Shown: in pieces, positions 1 to 11,368 of the stretch
Position numbering within the stretch: position 1 is the stretch's first letter
Layout: each line of letters starts with the position of its first letter
Origin: Malus domestica
Taxonomy: Eukaryota; Streptophyta; Magnoliopsida; Rosales; Rosaceae
Direction of reading: 5' to 3'
Length of the DNA: 64,000 nucleotides
Assembly (NCBI RefSeq): GCF_042453785.1
Contig: NC_091674.1
Location: forward strand, 30,577,501-30,641,500
The notes under the pieces: generated by a model
What the model was told of the DNA's origin: nothing
The model's input: only the letters and a program-made list of their open reading frames with translations
Databases searched by the model: none
Translations under genes and position numbers: made by a program

Positions 1-533
1 ATCAGACACGATCCTGAAATCACAAACAGTGTGCATGAAGTTAATTTTTCTGAGTCCAATTAAGAAAGATTGACAAACAAAAAATCTATCAAATAAGGTA
101 AATAAACTAAAACGCAATTAATGCAAGAGGATGTAGTTGATCATCACCAATGGACCCACTCCCTCATGCTTGGCTCACTCGGACTCGGAGCATCAGGGTC
201 AGTCATCACCTGCATGAACAATTTTATCAGGTATATATGCATATATATGCACACAAAAATGTGAAAAATGTAAATTTGACTCATGCATGCAAAAGGATCG
301 AGTTGATCTAGGTGTGCAGGAGGTGAAAAAGCACGAACCAGGGTGTAGAGTTCGCCAGGGTGACCAGAGACGGTGATTTTGGGTGGGTTGATGGCCATGG
401 AAGCTTTGATGTCACAGCCATTGGTGACATGCTTGGAACCAAAGTAGACAGACATGCTCACGGTGGGGACGAACATGTCCACGACATCGCCGATCACTCG
501 GCCGACAACAAGGGGATCGACGGATGCAGCCAT
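1..533 (-). CDS. MFT: MOTHER OF FT AND TFL1 (MFT), PEBP family, 5' part
   Basis: Exon 1 is 533-339 (65 codons) and exon 2 is 209-148 (62 bp, the size conserved across the FT/TFL1 family). Exons 3 and 4 lie beyond position 1, and bases 1-147 look like intron 2. The protein begins MAASVDPLVVGRVIGDVVD and exon 2 encodes VMTDPDAPSPSEPSMREWVHW, which is characteristic of MFT rather than FT or TFL1. PEBP proteins are small soluble regulators; MFT acts mainly in seeds, in ABA/GA control of dormancy and germination (family knowledge). Donor GTTCGT and acceptor CAG bound intron 1 (338-210). I chose the start at 533 because it matches known MFT proteins. An in-frame upstream ATG at 599 would add 22 hydrophobic residues. 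The gene is truncated by the window, not broken. Confidence 0.95.
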
Positions 534-647
534 GAGATCAGGGAGGAAATTAAGAGCAAACACAGCTAGGAAGAAAAGGAAAGACACTATGCGAAACATA
601 AGCAAAAGCAAGAAATGCTTTGTGATGAGGGGAGAGGAGGAGTAGGG

Positions 648-655
648 TTTATATA
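648..655 (-). promoter_or_regulatory. TATA box of MFT
   Basis: TATATAAA on the minus strand, 115 bp upstream of the MAAS start codon. A start site about 30 bp downstream (near 620) would give a leader of about 85 nt to ATG 533, and of only about 20 nt to the upstream in-frame ATG at 599. Confidence 0.7.
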
Positions 656-732
656 GTAGTGTAAAAGTGAAATAAAAATAAATAAATAAATAAAAGTGAA
701 ATGGGCCCTCTTCGGAGTATGTGTAATGTATG

Positions 733-784
733 ATGCATGCATAGGCTATCAAAAAGCAAAGAGAAAGCAGAGAGCAACGCGTGT
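733..784 (-). promoter_or_regulatory. RY repeat and CE3-like motif in MFT promoter
   Basis: A double RY element (ATGCATGCAT, 733-742) lies about 80 bp upstream of the TATA box, and ACGCGTGT (777-784), close to the ABA coupling element CE3, lies 35 bp further up. RY elements bind B3 factors (ABI3/FUS3/LEC2). MFT in Arabidopsis is seed-expressed and ABA-regulated through ABI3 and ABI5, so the motifs fit. Function here is inferred. Confidence 0.5.
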
Positions 785-874
785 ACATCCACCTAGGGTT
801 GAACACCATCTTGACCGTTCAGATGGCTCGATCTTTACCGTCCGTTCAGACCCCACCCCTTACACATGTATTAG

Positions 875-3800
875 TAGACCTGGCATTCGTGTCGTGTTTT
901 CTGTGTTCGTGTCGTTTTCGTGTCATACCCGATATCTTAACGGGTTGTATCGTGTAACATCCGTTAAAATAAACGGGTAAAATGACCCGACCTGAAATCG
1001 ACCCGATAATATTAACAGGTAATATGACCCGACCCGTTACCTGTTAAGGAAGATATATTTTAAACCAATAAATAATCAAATGAAAAACATAATACTAAAT
1101 AAGTATATACATTCCATATTATCACATCCAAAACATAAAAACGCAATTTTGTTTTAAGTATATTTTCGCTTACCTAAAGTCTTTAATAGTTTTTTAATTA
1201 ATGTAGAAGTGTAAAAAAATATAGAAAAACATATAAACACTCGTAATGACAAGCTTTTTTCAACGATCCAACCGTCAAACTTATTTGTACACATTCCAAG
1301 ATTGCATACGTAAAAAATTGTAAAAAAACAAACATTCAAATATTACGTAACGGAACAAAAGTTATCGACGGTTATAAACGAAAAATCACAATTTAACGGT
1401 TATTTTAGCTCCGATTTTGATGATTTTTTTACAGATACACTCCTCGACCCTATAAGAATGTAATGAATAAATTTGATCTTTAATTTAAAGTATTTACACT
1501 AGTAGATACCACAAAAACTTATTTTATACTTAATAGAAGTATAATATTAACTTTAAGTGTTTGTTTAATCTATTGTTTTGACGCAATATGCATTCTACGA
1601 AACTTTTTTCAACGATCCAACCGTCAAACTTATTTGTACACATTCCGAGATCGCATACATAAAAAATCGTAAAAAAAAACATTCAGAGATTACGTAACGG
1701 AACAAAACATTTCGACGGTTATAAACGAAAAATCACAATTTAACGGTTATTTTAGCTCCGATTTTGATGATTTTTTACAGATACACTCCTCGACCCTATA
1801 AGAATGTAATGAATAAATTTGATCTTTAATTTAAAGTATTTACACTAGTAGATACCACAAAAACTTATTTTATACTTAATAGAAGTATAATATTAACTCT
1901 AAGTGTTTGTTTAATCTACTGTTTTGACGCAATATGCATTATACAAAACTTTTTTCAACGATCCAACCGTCAAACTTATTTGTACACATTCCGAGATCGC
2001 ATACATAAAAAATCTTAAAAAACAAACATTCAGATATTACGTAACGGAACAAAAGTTTTCGACGGTTATAAACGAAAAATCACAATTTAACGGTTATTTA
2101 AGCTTCGATTTTGATGATTTTTTACAGATACAATCCTCGACCCTATAAGAATGTAATGAATAAATTTGATCTTTAATTTAAAGTATTTACACTAGTAGAT
2201 ACCACAAAACTTATTTTATACTTAATAGAAGTATAATATTAACTCTAAGTGTTTGTTTAATCTACTGTTTTGACGCAATATGCATTATACGAAACTTTTT
2301 TCAACGATCCAACCGTCAAACTTATTTGTACACATTTTGAGATCGCATACATAAAAAATCGTAAAAAACAAACATTCAGAGATTACGTAACGGAACAAAA
2401 GTTTTCGACGGTTATAAACGAAAAATCACAATTTAACGGTTATTTTAGCTCCGATTTTGATGATTTTTTACAGATACACTCCTCGACCCTATAAGAATGT
2501 AATGAATAAATCTGATCTTTAATTTAAAGTATTTACACTAATGGATACCACAAAATCTTTTTTTTATACTTAATAGAAGTATAATATTAACTTTAAGTGT
2601 TTGTTTAATCTACTATTTTGACACAATATGCATTCTACGAAACTTTTTTTAACGATCCAACCGTCAAACTTATTTGTACACATTCCAAGATTTCATACGT
2701 AAAAAATCGTAAAAAACAAACATTCAGAGATTACGTAATGGAACAAAAGTTATCAACGGTTATAAACAAAAAATCACAATTTAACGGTTATTTTAGCTCC
2801 GATTTTGATGATTTTTTACAGATACACTCCTCGACCCTATAAGAATGTAATGAATAAATCTGATCTTTAATTTAAAGTATTTACACTAATGGATACCACA
2901 AAATCTTTTTTTATACTTAATAGAAGTATAATATTAACTTTAAGTGTTTGTTTAATCTACTATTTTGACACAATATGCATTCTACGAAACTTTTTTTAAC
3001 GATCCAACCGTCAAACTTATTTGTACACATTCCAAGATTTCATACGTAAAAAATCGTAAAAAAAAACATTCAGAGATTACGTAACGAAACAAAAGTTATC
3101 AACGGTTATAAACAAAAAATCACAATTTAACAGTTATTTTAGCTCCGATTTTGATGATTTTTTACAGATACACTCCTCGACCCTATAAGAATGTAATGAA
3201 TACATTTGATCTTTAATTTAAAGTATTTACACTAGTGGATACCACAAAAACTTATTTTATACTTAATAGAAGTATAATATTAACTCTAAGTGTTTGTTTA
3301 ATCTACCGTTTTGATGCAATATGCATTCTACGAAACTTTTTTCAACGATCTAACCGTCAAACTTATTTGTACACATTCCGAGATTGCAAACGTAAAAAAT
3401 TGTAAAAAACAAACATTCAGAGATTACGTAACGGAACAAAAGTTTTTTACGGTTATAAACGAAAAATCACAATTTAACGGTTATTTTAGCTCCGATTTTG
3501 ATGATTTTGTACATATACACTCCTCGACCCTATAAGAATGTAATGAATAAATTTGATCTTTAATTTAAAGTATTTACATTTTTTATATATGAGTGATTGT
3601 ATATATATTTTTTTACATTTTTTACACTTGTACAATAATTATTATTAATTTTATTACTTTTTCCCTCAAATAAAAAACATTATTCATGAGGGTTTGAAGG
3701 ATTTTAAAAATCTAAACGATAATATAAGTGTAACAATTATCTATTCGTGAAGGAATAATGATAAATCACGAGTGTTTATATATTCTTTCACATTTTTCAT

Positions 3801-4261
3801 ACTTGTATGTATGTCTTCTTAGTTCTTGCATATACAAATACTATACTAGTATATTTTAATTTTGGACAAGAATATGTTATGTAAAATTTATCCTAGTAAT
3901 GATAATAAGGAACTCTCATAATAAAAATAAATAATGACTAAAACTTTTTTTTATTTTTTTATAATTTATATAGAACAATAATACAAAACTATATATTTAA
4001 TATAGAATATATTGTATATATTAATATGACTATTGTATTTTATAATAAATCTTTTAGTAATTAAACTTTAAAATTATTAAAATAATTTTTTTCTTAACGG
4101 GTCGAAACAGGTTATCCACGTGTTACCCGCGTGTATACCTGTTAAGAACCCGTTATTAACGGGTTCTTAACGGGTCACCCGATAGTGACCCGATAAGTTA
4201 TCGTGTTGACCCGAAACCCGTTATTTTCGTATCATTTTCGTGTCGTGTCAAAAACTGCCAG
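875..4261. mobile_element. Non-autonomous DNA transposon-like element carrying a tandem array
   Basis: Both ends are rich in ACCCGTT/AACGGGT and GTGTCGTGTC motifs in inverted orientation (about 885-1050 and 4085-4250). The outer ends share an inverted ACCTGGCA (878-885) and TGCCAGGT (4256-4263). GTATTAG flanks the element at 868-874 and 4262-4268, a possible target duplication, though the exact ends are uncertain. No transposase reading frame is visible; the interior is a 347-bp tandem array plus AT-rich DNA (3580-4080). The ends resemble those of hAT-type elements, but class assignment is tentative. Confidence 0.55.
1245..3580. repeat. Tandem array of ~347-bp units (about 6.7 copies)
   Basis: Comparable points recur at 1578, 1924, 2270, 2618, 2965 and 3311, giving spacings of 346, 346, 346, 347 and 346. 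A partial first unit starts near 1245 and a partial last unit ends near 3580. Units differ by scattered substitutions and 1-2 bp indels in A or T runs. Four units hold an uninterrupted 74-codon frame beginning at TTG, and the others are frameshifted by an extra A. I treat these frames as by-products of the repeat, not genes. Confidence 0.95.
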
Positions 4262-6948
4262 GTATTAGACCCTTCATGGTTCATGCAACCTCAAGATAAG
4301 CATGAATCCAGATCAGGACAAATAGTCTTTGCCGAGCCTCAGGGCGTTTTGAGAGGGGGTGCAGATTTGCTAATGTGAGCCTTACTACATTACAGCACGG
4401 CCTTCTTTGTAACTCCAACTGGTTGTGGTTTTGTCTTCTGTACACTCTGGATTGTCTTTCTGTTCAAAGGTTGTTGAATTGGTAATAGAAATTTGCGTCA
4501 GCAATGACCAGAAAAGATTCTTTATTGAAAATGTTTCTCTCTGCGTGTAAAAATTTCTGAAAGTTAATGTTTCTATTTATTTATTTCATACCCATCTTAT
4601 GTTCATTCTACTACGTAAAAGGAATTCGGACTTGAGTGTATGAAGTAAAGCACACTACTATAGTTTATTCTGCTAAACCTAAGTGAATAAAGTTATTGTT
4701 TTAGACAATCTTAAACTCATGGGATAAAGCTTAAAATATAATTTTTATTTATTTTTAATTTGTCGAAATAAAATATAAGCTTTAAAATTCCCTCAAACTA
4801 TCTCTAACCATGGGTTAAAATAAGGCATGAGGATAAAATATATCTCTGGGCTAGATTTCTCCTAGGATTTAAGTCTGACTTAAATTATTCTGGATCCACC
4901 AAACTGTCATATTTCAAACATTTTTTTGTTTTTTACTTATAATCTAACGGTTATGATCAAATGAGATCAAATCTAATAATTTAAAAAAAAAAAAGATTTG
5001 CCTGCTCAAAATTAGGTCTAACGTCTAAAATAGTTTAAGAAAATTATTTAAATCAAATTTAACTTAAAACTTTATAAGTGCCTATGTACTTGTATGCTTT
5101 TTAATTACGTATCGGAATTTTAATATTTTTAGCCTAAATGTTCATAAAAATAAATTAAGATAATCTACATAAATTTTATATTAAAAAAATTACTGAAAAC
5201 AAAAAGTTAGGCTAAAATCATTATTTGATCATCATGTGCTAAAATTTTAAGCCACAAAGGTTGGAGGAGAAAAACAATTTCTGACTTATGACTTAAATTT
5301 TTTTGGCTTAAATTTTTAAGCTTTATCATTAAGGGTTGGAGATGGTTAGAAACCAGTGCATTTTTTATCACTTGAAAGGGAGGCTGACAAAAGAACAAGG
5401 CAATTGATGTGTTTCTTTTGTACGGTCATATTTTTAACTACTATAATTCAAATAAGAAATCAAAACTCAATTTGGTTTCAAAGGAAAAGCCCTAGCTGAA
5501 GTGAAGACGACTCCATATATAGCCAAGGCTAGGGTGGATCCACAGAGTGACCCAGGGTGATCTCGGGACCCTTCTGAGGTCAGGAGAAAGCTAGTAAAGG
5601 TCCTTAGGGATTCTTTTGTGCTCACTAAATATTCGATGAAACGCATGTTTAGCATATTTAGATAACACTCAGCAGGATGCATCAATATCTCTCAGTAAGA
5701 TGGGTCTACACATGCGCCACTCGGCATGGGATCTCGGTAGTACTTAGGAGAGTCACTAAATAGAATTATGTAAGACCTATCTACAACACGACAAATGTTG
5801 ACATCTATTAACGTGAATGCAACATGACTCGACAAGGAACAACATGCAAACTAAATGCTCGACGAAATACCAAATTTAGAATAGTGAAAACTTTTGTGCG
5901 TTGCACGTTATTTCCATTTAAAAGAAAATATAATTGTTTAAGACCCTTTGAAGTTAGAATCATGGATCTGTCATTGTTCTAGCTCTCAACGGGTGGGTGA
6001 GACCTTAATCAACTTTGTTTGAATTAAGCGCAATCCAAAGTTGCTTTCGTTTCCGGCTGAGGGATAATAAAACATGAAGAGATAGAGACACTGCTCTAAA
6101 AGGGCCCAACAAATTCTAAAGTACCAATATCCAATAGGCTTTGTTAGAGCTGACGGCGCTTTAGCAGTAAAGTAATGATGCATCCTGAGGCGGGCTTAAA
6201 CCCCACTAGCCTTCCTCCTTCCTAACGTTTAACAATTTAAACTCTAATGCTATCGTTTATAAAAAACATTAGGCTGTCAGATAATGGCAAGAACAAGGGC
6301 ATTCAGTTTAATTTCAGCACACAGGGTGAAAATATTCCTAAGGACTACATGCTTTTGTATGTCACTGCTGGATAACCCTTAATTTTTCAGCTTTTGTAGG
6401 AGTGGGAGCACTAAATTATTCCAGTCTACATCCCCGATCAGCCTGTGCTGCTGCGCATGCCTAGGAAAGTTCTCTAAGTTATTTCTTTAGATAACTGAAG
6501 AAAATATCATAGTAATTATTACACATTTTTTATAAAAAATAATTAAAAAATGAAGAAATAATTTGGTAAAAGAGGGTAGCACGAGATTGATTTCGTTTTA
6601 AAGTTCGGAAAATAAATTTTAACCTTTTCTTTTCATTAATGGATGAATTTAAATTTGAATCCATCCTCAACCAATTGATATTCATTTTTAAAATTACTTC
6701 TGAAAATTAAAAGCATTTCTGATAATATTAGCTTGAATTACGCTATCTCCGCCAATAAATAAATCTGACATAATGGGTATGAACCGTAATTTTCTTTGGT
6801 CCAAATGGTTATGAACCGTATGATGGCTTGACTGATCAGTCAAAGCACCATGACTCTAACCCAACCAAGCCCAACCCATCATATAAATGGATCGAACGAA
6901 GATAAATATAATAGATCACTTATCAACAGGTTCATGTTAGTTTTTTAG

Positions 6949-7114
6949 GTAATGTTAGGGAGATTAAATTTATAAATAAAATTTACAAACTAAATAATTT
7001 GTCACTATAGGATTAAACATGTTTATCAACACTTAAGTAATAACCCAATCATCAACTTTCATGTCATTTAGTTTATAAAATTTTGTCTACTAATGTAATC
7101 TCCTAGCATTATTC
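6949..7114. mobile_element. Palindromic MITE-like segment
   Basis: Imperfect terminal inverted repeats: GGTAATGTTAGGGAGATTA at the left end mirrors the right end, which reads CTCCTAGCATTATTC. The interior is AT-rich and partly self-complementary. Related sequence is found inside the element at 21715-22337 (about 22145-22300). No clear target duplication was found. Confidence 0.45.
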
Positions 7115-7170
7115 TTGTTTTTATCTGTACAAGTGATATTCTACACTAATTTACACTAAGCAAAAGAGTG

Positions 7171-7232
7171 AAGATTCGAACTTAAGACGCAGTGGATTAA
7201 AAAAGAAGGTCTTAACCATCAAGATAAACCAC
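7171..7232 (-). repeat. tRNA-derived SINE-like fragment
   Basis: On the minus strand a pol III A-box-like stretch (TTGATGGTTAAG, near 7232-7207) is followed by a B-box-like GTTCGAATC (about 7182-7174). This order is typical of plant SINE heads. The tail and flanking duplications are not clear, so it may be a truncated or old copy. Confidence 0.35.
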
Positions 7233-8105
7233 TACTTGCATTGTTTTTGAAATGATCAAAAACATTTTCGAACAACTAAACACTCTTTTTGCAATGTTTG
7301 ACATAAAAACTTGAAAATGCTTCAGATCATGAAAATGTTTTATGGATAATCACAAAAGCTCTTCCATATACTTCAAGCACTTAGATTTTCAATTTCATTA
7401 TATTCAAAATAATCGAAAATTCTATGTAGGCTCCACACCGCTCGCTCAATCCCATACCTTGTGCCTATACGAACCCAAGAAGACAAAGGCCCCCACGTTG
7501 GGCGAAGTTGACATTTCAGAAATTTCCCGTGAAGAACACAACTGTCACAAAAGTAATGCCACCAAACAGGTTACATGCGGTCTCCATAATTTCTCTTCAA
7601 TACAAAACAGCAGTTCTTTCGGACATGTTAGCTTAGCCCCACATATGGCTTACTAGTTTTTGGACAAAAATTCCTCCTTATCGTTGCCGAGCAAATCTTT
7701 GGTACGGCTATTGTGGTGCAACATCTCTCGCAAGGGTCGGATGAGACCAAGTTCTCTCTCCACAAATAGTGTAAGATAAGAGGGGTCGGATGGGACCCCA
7801 AAGTTCATGAGACTGTTTTTGCGAAAGCATTCTGACACAACATGTAATCCAACTGTCCTACACAAATTTTTCTCTTAGTTGCCCATAAACGTATGAAGTA
7901 TCCAATGCATGGGGCAATTGGGCATGTCATAAAACGTAGAACAATTACAAGAGTACATAAAAGAAATACAGCAATTGACTTTTTACTGCAAGGACGAGAA
8001 ACAATGATGCCTATTAACCTAGTTGTGGGTTCGATCCCCACAACACCCCCCCCCCCCTTTAAAAACTAACAACGCATCACGGTTCATAATATTTGTGAAT
8101 CTCGA

Positions 8106-9897
8106 CTAGTTTTGGATGGAGCATAGGGCAAGCGACAACATAAAAAACAAAGAAAGTGACATTACAATGTAGAACGAGACGGAAGCTGCGAGGATGCTGG
8201 ACGAGGACTGATCAGAAATTTCAGAAGAATCGACAGCGAGAGGCATTCCGTCACTGTTGAGCGTGCACGACCGAGGATCGGAGCCGTCGGTGCTTAACAT
8301 GATAGCCCGAAACACGGATGTAACTGTGTGGATGTAAGCCGTCCGATTCTTGGCAAGGAGCCAAGTGAGACCCATCAGCTGACAATCTTTGTTGTGCATT
8401 TTGGTGGTCCTGTCCCCTAATTTGCTTGAATTGGAAGTTTTCTTCTTGTTAAGCTGATACGCAATCAAGTTTTCTAGTTAGAGGAAAGTAAATGAAAGAA
8501 AGCGATAGTCGTTGCTTGAAGAAACAAGGGTTTGGTGCAGCATCCAAATCATTTTCATGCTACCATACAAATACTGTTACACATTAACCTTGCTTTGAAG
8601 AGCCAACAATATTCCAAACGAATAAAAGAACCTAACAAACTAATCTCAATCCAAAATAACAACAAAAATCCGAAATAAATAAAGGTTCGGAAACGCTCTC
8701 AAATGACAGTATCAATATACTGTTAATATAGTCAATTTTCTACAATGATAGGACTTCTCCATCGAAAATACTTGTCTTCGCTCTCTAAGGAGTTCCTCGT
8801 TGGTTTGACATGTGTAGAACTTTATCTTAGTTGTTTTCAAGAGCTACTTTTGCATATTTATCACACAATAATTTGAGTACAAATATATGTAAGTAGCCAA
8901 GTTGTGTCTCTAGGCGCGTCTACTATTTCTAAACGGTACTAATTTAAAGGAGAAAATTTTCAGTGTGATAGGAAATGAGTACATTAAAATGTTATAATTT
9001 CAATGATTTGATACTTGAAAAAAAAAATTTCCAACAATTTGTATCATGTCAATTGGTGAAATAGGCTGTGTTTTCGGCACACTAAAAAATTAACACTTTC
9101 CAAATGAGAAAGAAGAACCAGAAGAAACCCTATTCAATTCTTCTTCTTCATTTTTGTGGAAATAGGAACAAAAGATGCAGCCTACAAGCTACAATAAATA
9201 AACAGAGACAGAAACTTCACAATTACATAGAAAAAGAACTTACATTGTAGAGACTGTGCAAGCATTTGGAGCAGCCACCAAGACCAGGAAACCAATTGCC
9301 ATTGGCGCCGCTGCTCAAGCAATCTCTCTCCAACTTCTTCACCTTTTCATCCCCAACAAGCTTCCCTCTTTCGTTCTCCGAAAACGCCTCGGGACAGCTC
9401 AAGGGGTGCAATCTTATCCCGCAATAGCAGTACACAACATCACAGGTCTCATTCGGCTTGATTAGCTCGATACCTCTGTTTTTCAGCGCCTTTCCCAAGT
9501 CCTGAACACAAGTTTCCGTGTCGTCCGGCAGCAGTGGCAAATCATAAGACTGACCGGCCACTGCTGAGCCCACCCTGCCTACTCTGCCGAGAGCGGTGTC
9601 AGAGTAGGCAGAGTAGAGCCACGAGGCCAGCGCAGGACAGCACCTGCTGCGCTGCAAGTGACCTGAGGCATCGCCTTTGGTGGCGGAGCATGCGGACTTT
9701 ATGCCATGGAAGAGCTCATTGGGGAGGTGCAGCGGGCACCCGACTAAGTCGGATTGTTCTGGGAATGCAGGGATTGTAGTGGGTGGGGAGGGAGTCCGGT
9801 TTGGGAGGAATGACTGGGTGGGAGCCGCACCCGGGTTGGGTAGACCCGGGAAGGCAGGGAAGAGAATGCAGAGGAAGAAGAAGAAGGAGAAGAACAT
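8106..9897 (-). CDS. GPI-anchored protein, At4g28100/At3g18050 family
   Basis: Two exons: 9897-9244 (218 codons) and 8453-8106 (115 codons plus stop), predicted 333 aa. The 790-bp intron has donor GTAAGT and acceptor CAG. The first ~20 residues (MFFSFFFFLCILFPAFPG) are a signal peptide. A Pro/Thr-rich stretch follows, then a Cys-rich extracellular domain (SPARK-like, with CCPALASWLYSAY and the CYCGIRLHPLSC motif). Exon 2 carries the family block TTKMHNKDCQLMGLTWLL and GMPLAVDSSEI. A hydrophobic C-terminal tail after a Ser-rich segment is a typical GPI attachment signal. The protein should sit on the outer plasma membrane. I chose ATG 9897 because it begins the signal peptide; an ATG-less in-frame extension precedes it. 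Biochemical role is unknown for the family. Confidence 0.9.
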
Positions 9898-10095
9898 TTG
9901 GTTTTGTTTATACTTTTGGTTTTTGGGTCTTTTTTTGGTACTATCAATCAACAATGGAGCACTTGAGGAGGAGGGTGAAAGGAATTAAAGTGAATGGAGG
10001 TAGTGGTGGGCATGTTGGAGGAGGTGAAAGAAAAGGAAAAGGTGTGGGGTTGGGAATGGTTTGGCTGTTTGCTAGTTTGCTATCTCTGGTTCTGT

Positions 10096-10103
10096 GTTTA
10101 TAG
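10096..10103 (-). promoter_or_regulatory. Possible TATA box of GPI-anchored protein gene
   Basis: CTATAAAC on the minus strand about 200 bp upstream of the start codon at 9897. Position and sequence are plausible, but there is no independent support. Confidence 0.4.
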
Positions 10104-10249
10104 ATCTAAAGATCAAACATATGTGCTATATCTATCTATAAAATGTGGATAAAGTTGGTGGAGATTAGCAATGGTATCATGAACTAATCATTCATAGGGA
10201 AATTAACTTAGAAACTTAGAAGAACTCAACTCTAACTTTGGTCCCTATT

Positions 10250-10640
10250 ATGCTCATCAGATAACACCTGGATAATCTACTTGTGTGTATACACTTGAGG
10301 ATACTTCAATTCTCCATTGATAGAATCTACTTGTAACCGTGTGTGTATACTTAGACTGTATATATGCATTGATATACATGAATAATATGCCTTTTAAACG
10401 TGTCTACTCGAGGCTACTACCGACTCTGTGTTGATATACAAATAGAGAACTTGTATTGTAATCGTGTATATACACTCGGATATACCACAAATTATGAATT
10501 GTTACACTTAAAGAATATGCCTTGTAATTGTGTATACACTCAAGAATATTGAAAATACTAAATTGATATACTTGGAGAACTTGCTTTATAACCGTTTCTA
10601 TACACTCGGAGATACCACAGATTCTCTCGTATTGTGAAAA
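10250..10640. repeat. Degenerate minisatellite
   Basis: Phrases such as GTGTATACACTCGGATATACC, TTGATATACTTGGAGAACTTG and CCTTGTAATTGTG recur with spacing of roughly 60-80 bp. Several copies are strongly diverged. It lies in the region upstream of the GPI-anchored protein gene. No coding potential is convincing. Confidence 0.5.
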
Positions 10641-11247
10641 TATGTAAAACGTTACAGAGAAATCAAGCAACCATTGGGGTTTGCGGTCCCCAAATCCAGC
10701 AACAAATCACACATACTTAAATAACTCATAGGCTAAATAGCACGGCGATAGCTCAATCGTAAACAACCAATCTAGCAAATTCATCATCGATTTTAAGCGA
10801 TTTTGTGTGTGTTTATGTGCAACTTTATCTTTTATTCCTTTCTCTCTTTAACTAATTCATCAACTAGGTCCCCACTAACATTTTGTTATCGGCATTGACA
10901 ACATATAAAACATTGGAAAGACGAGAGAAGGGAGCACCTCGAAGCAACCTAGGCAATTCTTTAATCTTTTGCCAAAAATACCTAGTCATTAAGTCTCCAA
11001 AAAAAAAATACACCTAGTCATTATTTTAATGCAGTGGAATTTTGACTTCAGAGTGACCAAAGGCATCACATAAAGCACACACAGTCTTTGTTGCCTTGCA
11101 GAAAGTGAATAAAAGACTTCTTACACAGTCACACTTCAGCTTTCCAAGTGAAATTTCCTCACTATCTATAATTCTTGTCTTCTAATGGTGAAAATTTTCA
11201 GTAAGGTTCTCTGATCACGTGGTCATTCTCAAGTCACTTTTTACGAA

Positions 11248-11368
11248 GGGAATTGTTATTAGCATTCCAGAAATCTCATTTTATACTCTAAATATTTTAT
11301 ACTATAAAAGAAAAATACACTTCTAAGAAGTGTAGAATGAGATTTTTGGAATGCCAATAATAATTTCC
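11248..11368. mobile_element. 121-bp hairpin MITE
   Basis: The two arms (GGGAATTGTTATTAGCATTCC at the left, inverse of the right end) pair over about 45 bp and leave a short loop, making a near-complete hairpin. The flanks TTTACGAA (11240-11247) and TTTACAAA (11369-11376) are an 8-bp target duplication with one mismatch. No coding capacity. Confidence 0.7.

Larger units (their letters stand above)
4269..8105. other. Intergenic, no gene recognised; repeat fragments
   Basis: No convincing coding region. A palindromic MITE-like segment lies at 6949-7114, and a minus-strand tRNA-derived SINE-like fragment lies at 7171-7232. A 104-codon ORF at 7342-7656 (+) has no recognisable motif and is probably chance. 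An isolated tRNA T-arm-like hairpin (GTGGGTTCGATCCCCAC) is at 8025-8041. Weak inverted similarity between 4790-4830 and 5320-5360 may be an old MITE. Confidence 0.6.

Noticed and set aside
144..809. MFT reading frame extending upstream to 809
   Set aside because: The frame beyond 599 passes through the TATA box and promoter motifs and opens at a non-ATG codon; only the ATGs at 599 and 533 are plausible starts.
1924..3535. Four similar 74-codon ORFs in tandem, looking like a small gene family
   Set aside because: They start at TTG rather than ATG, lie at the same place in each 347-bp repeat, and other units are frameshifted by A-run changes, so they follow the repeat rather than coding selection.
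1245..3580. CRISPR-like array of regular repeats
   Set aside because: Units are 347 bp with no distinct spacers, in a plant nuclear context; this is a satellite-type tandem array.
7990..8047. tRNA gene
   Set aside because: Only a T-arm-like hairpin is present; no D-arm, anticodon arm or matching acceptor stem could be traced.
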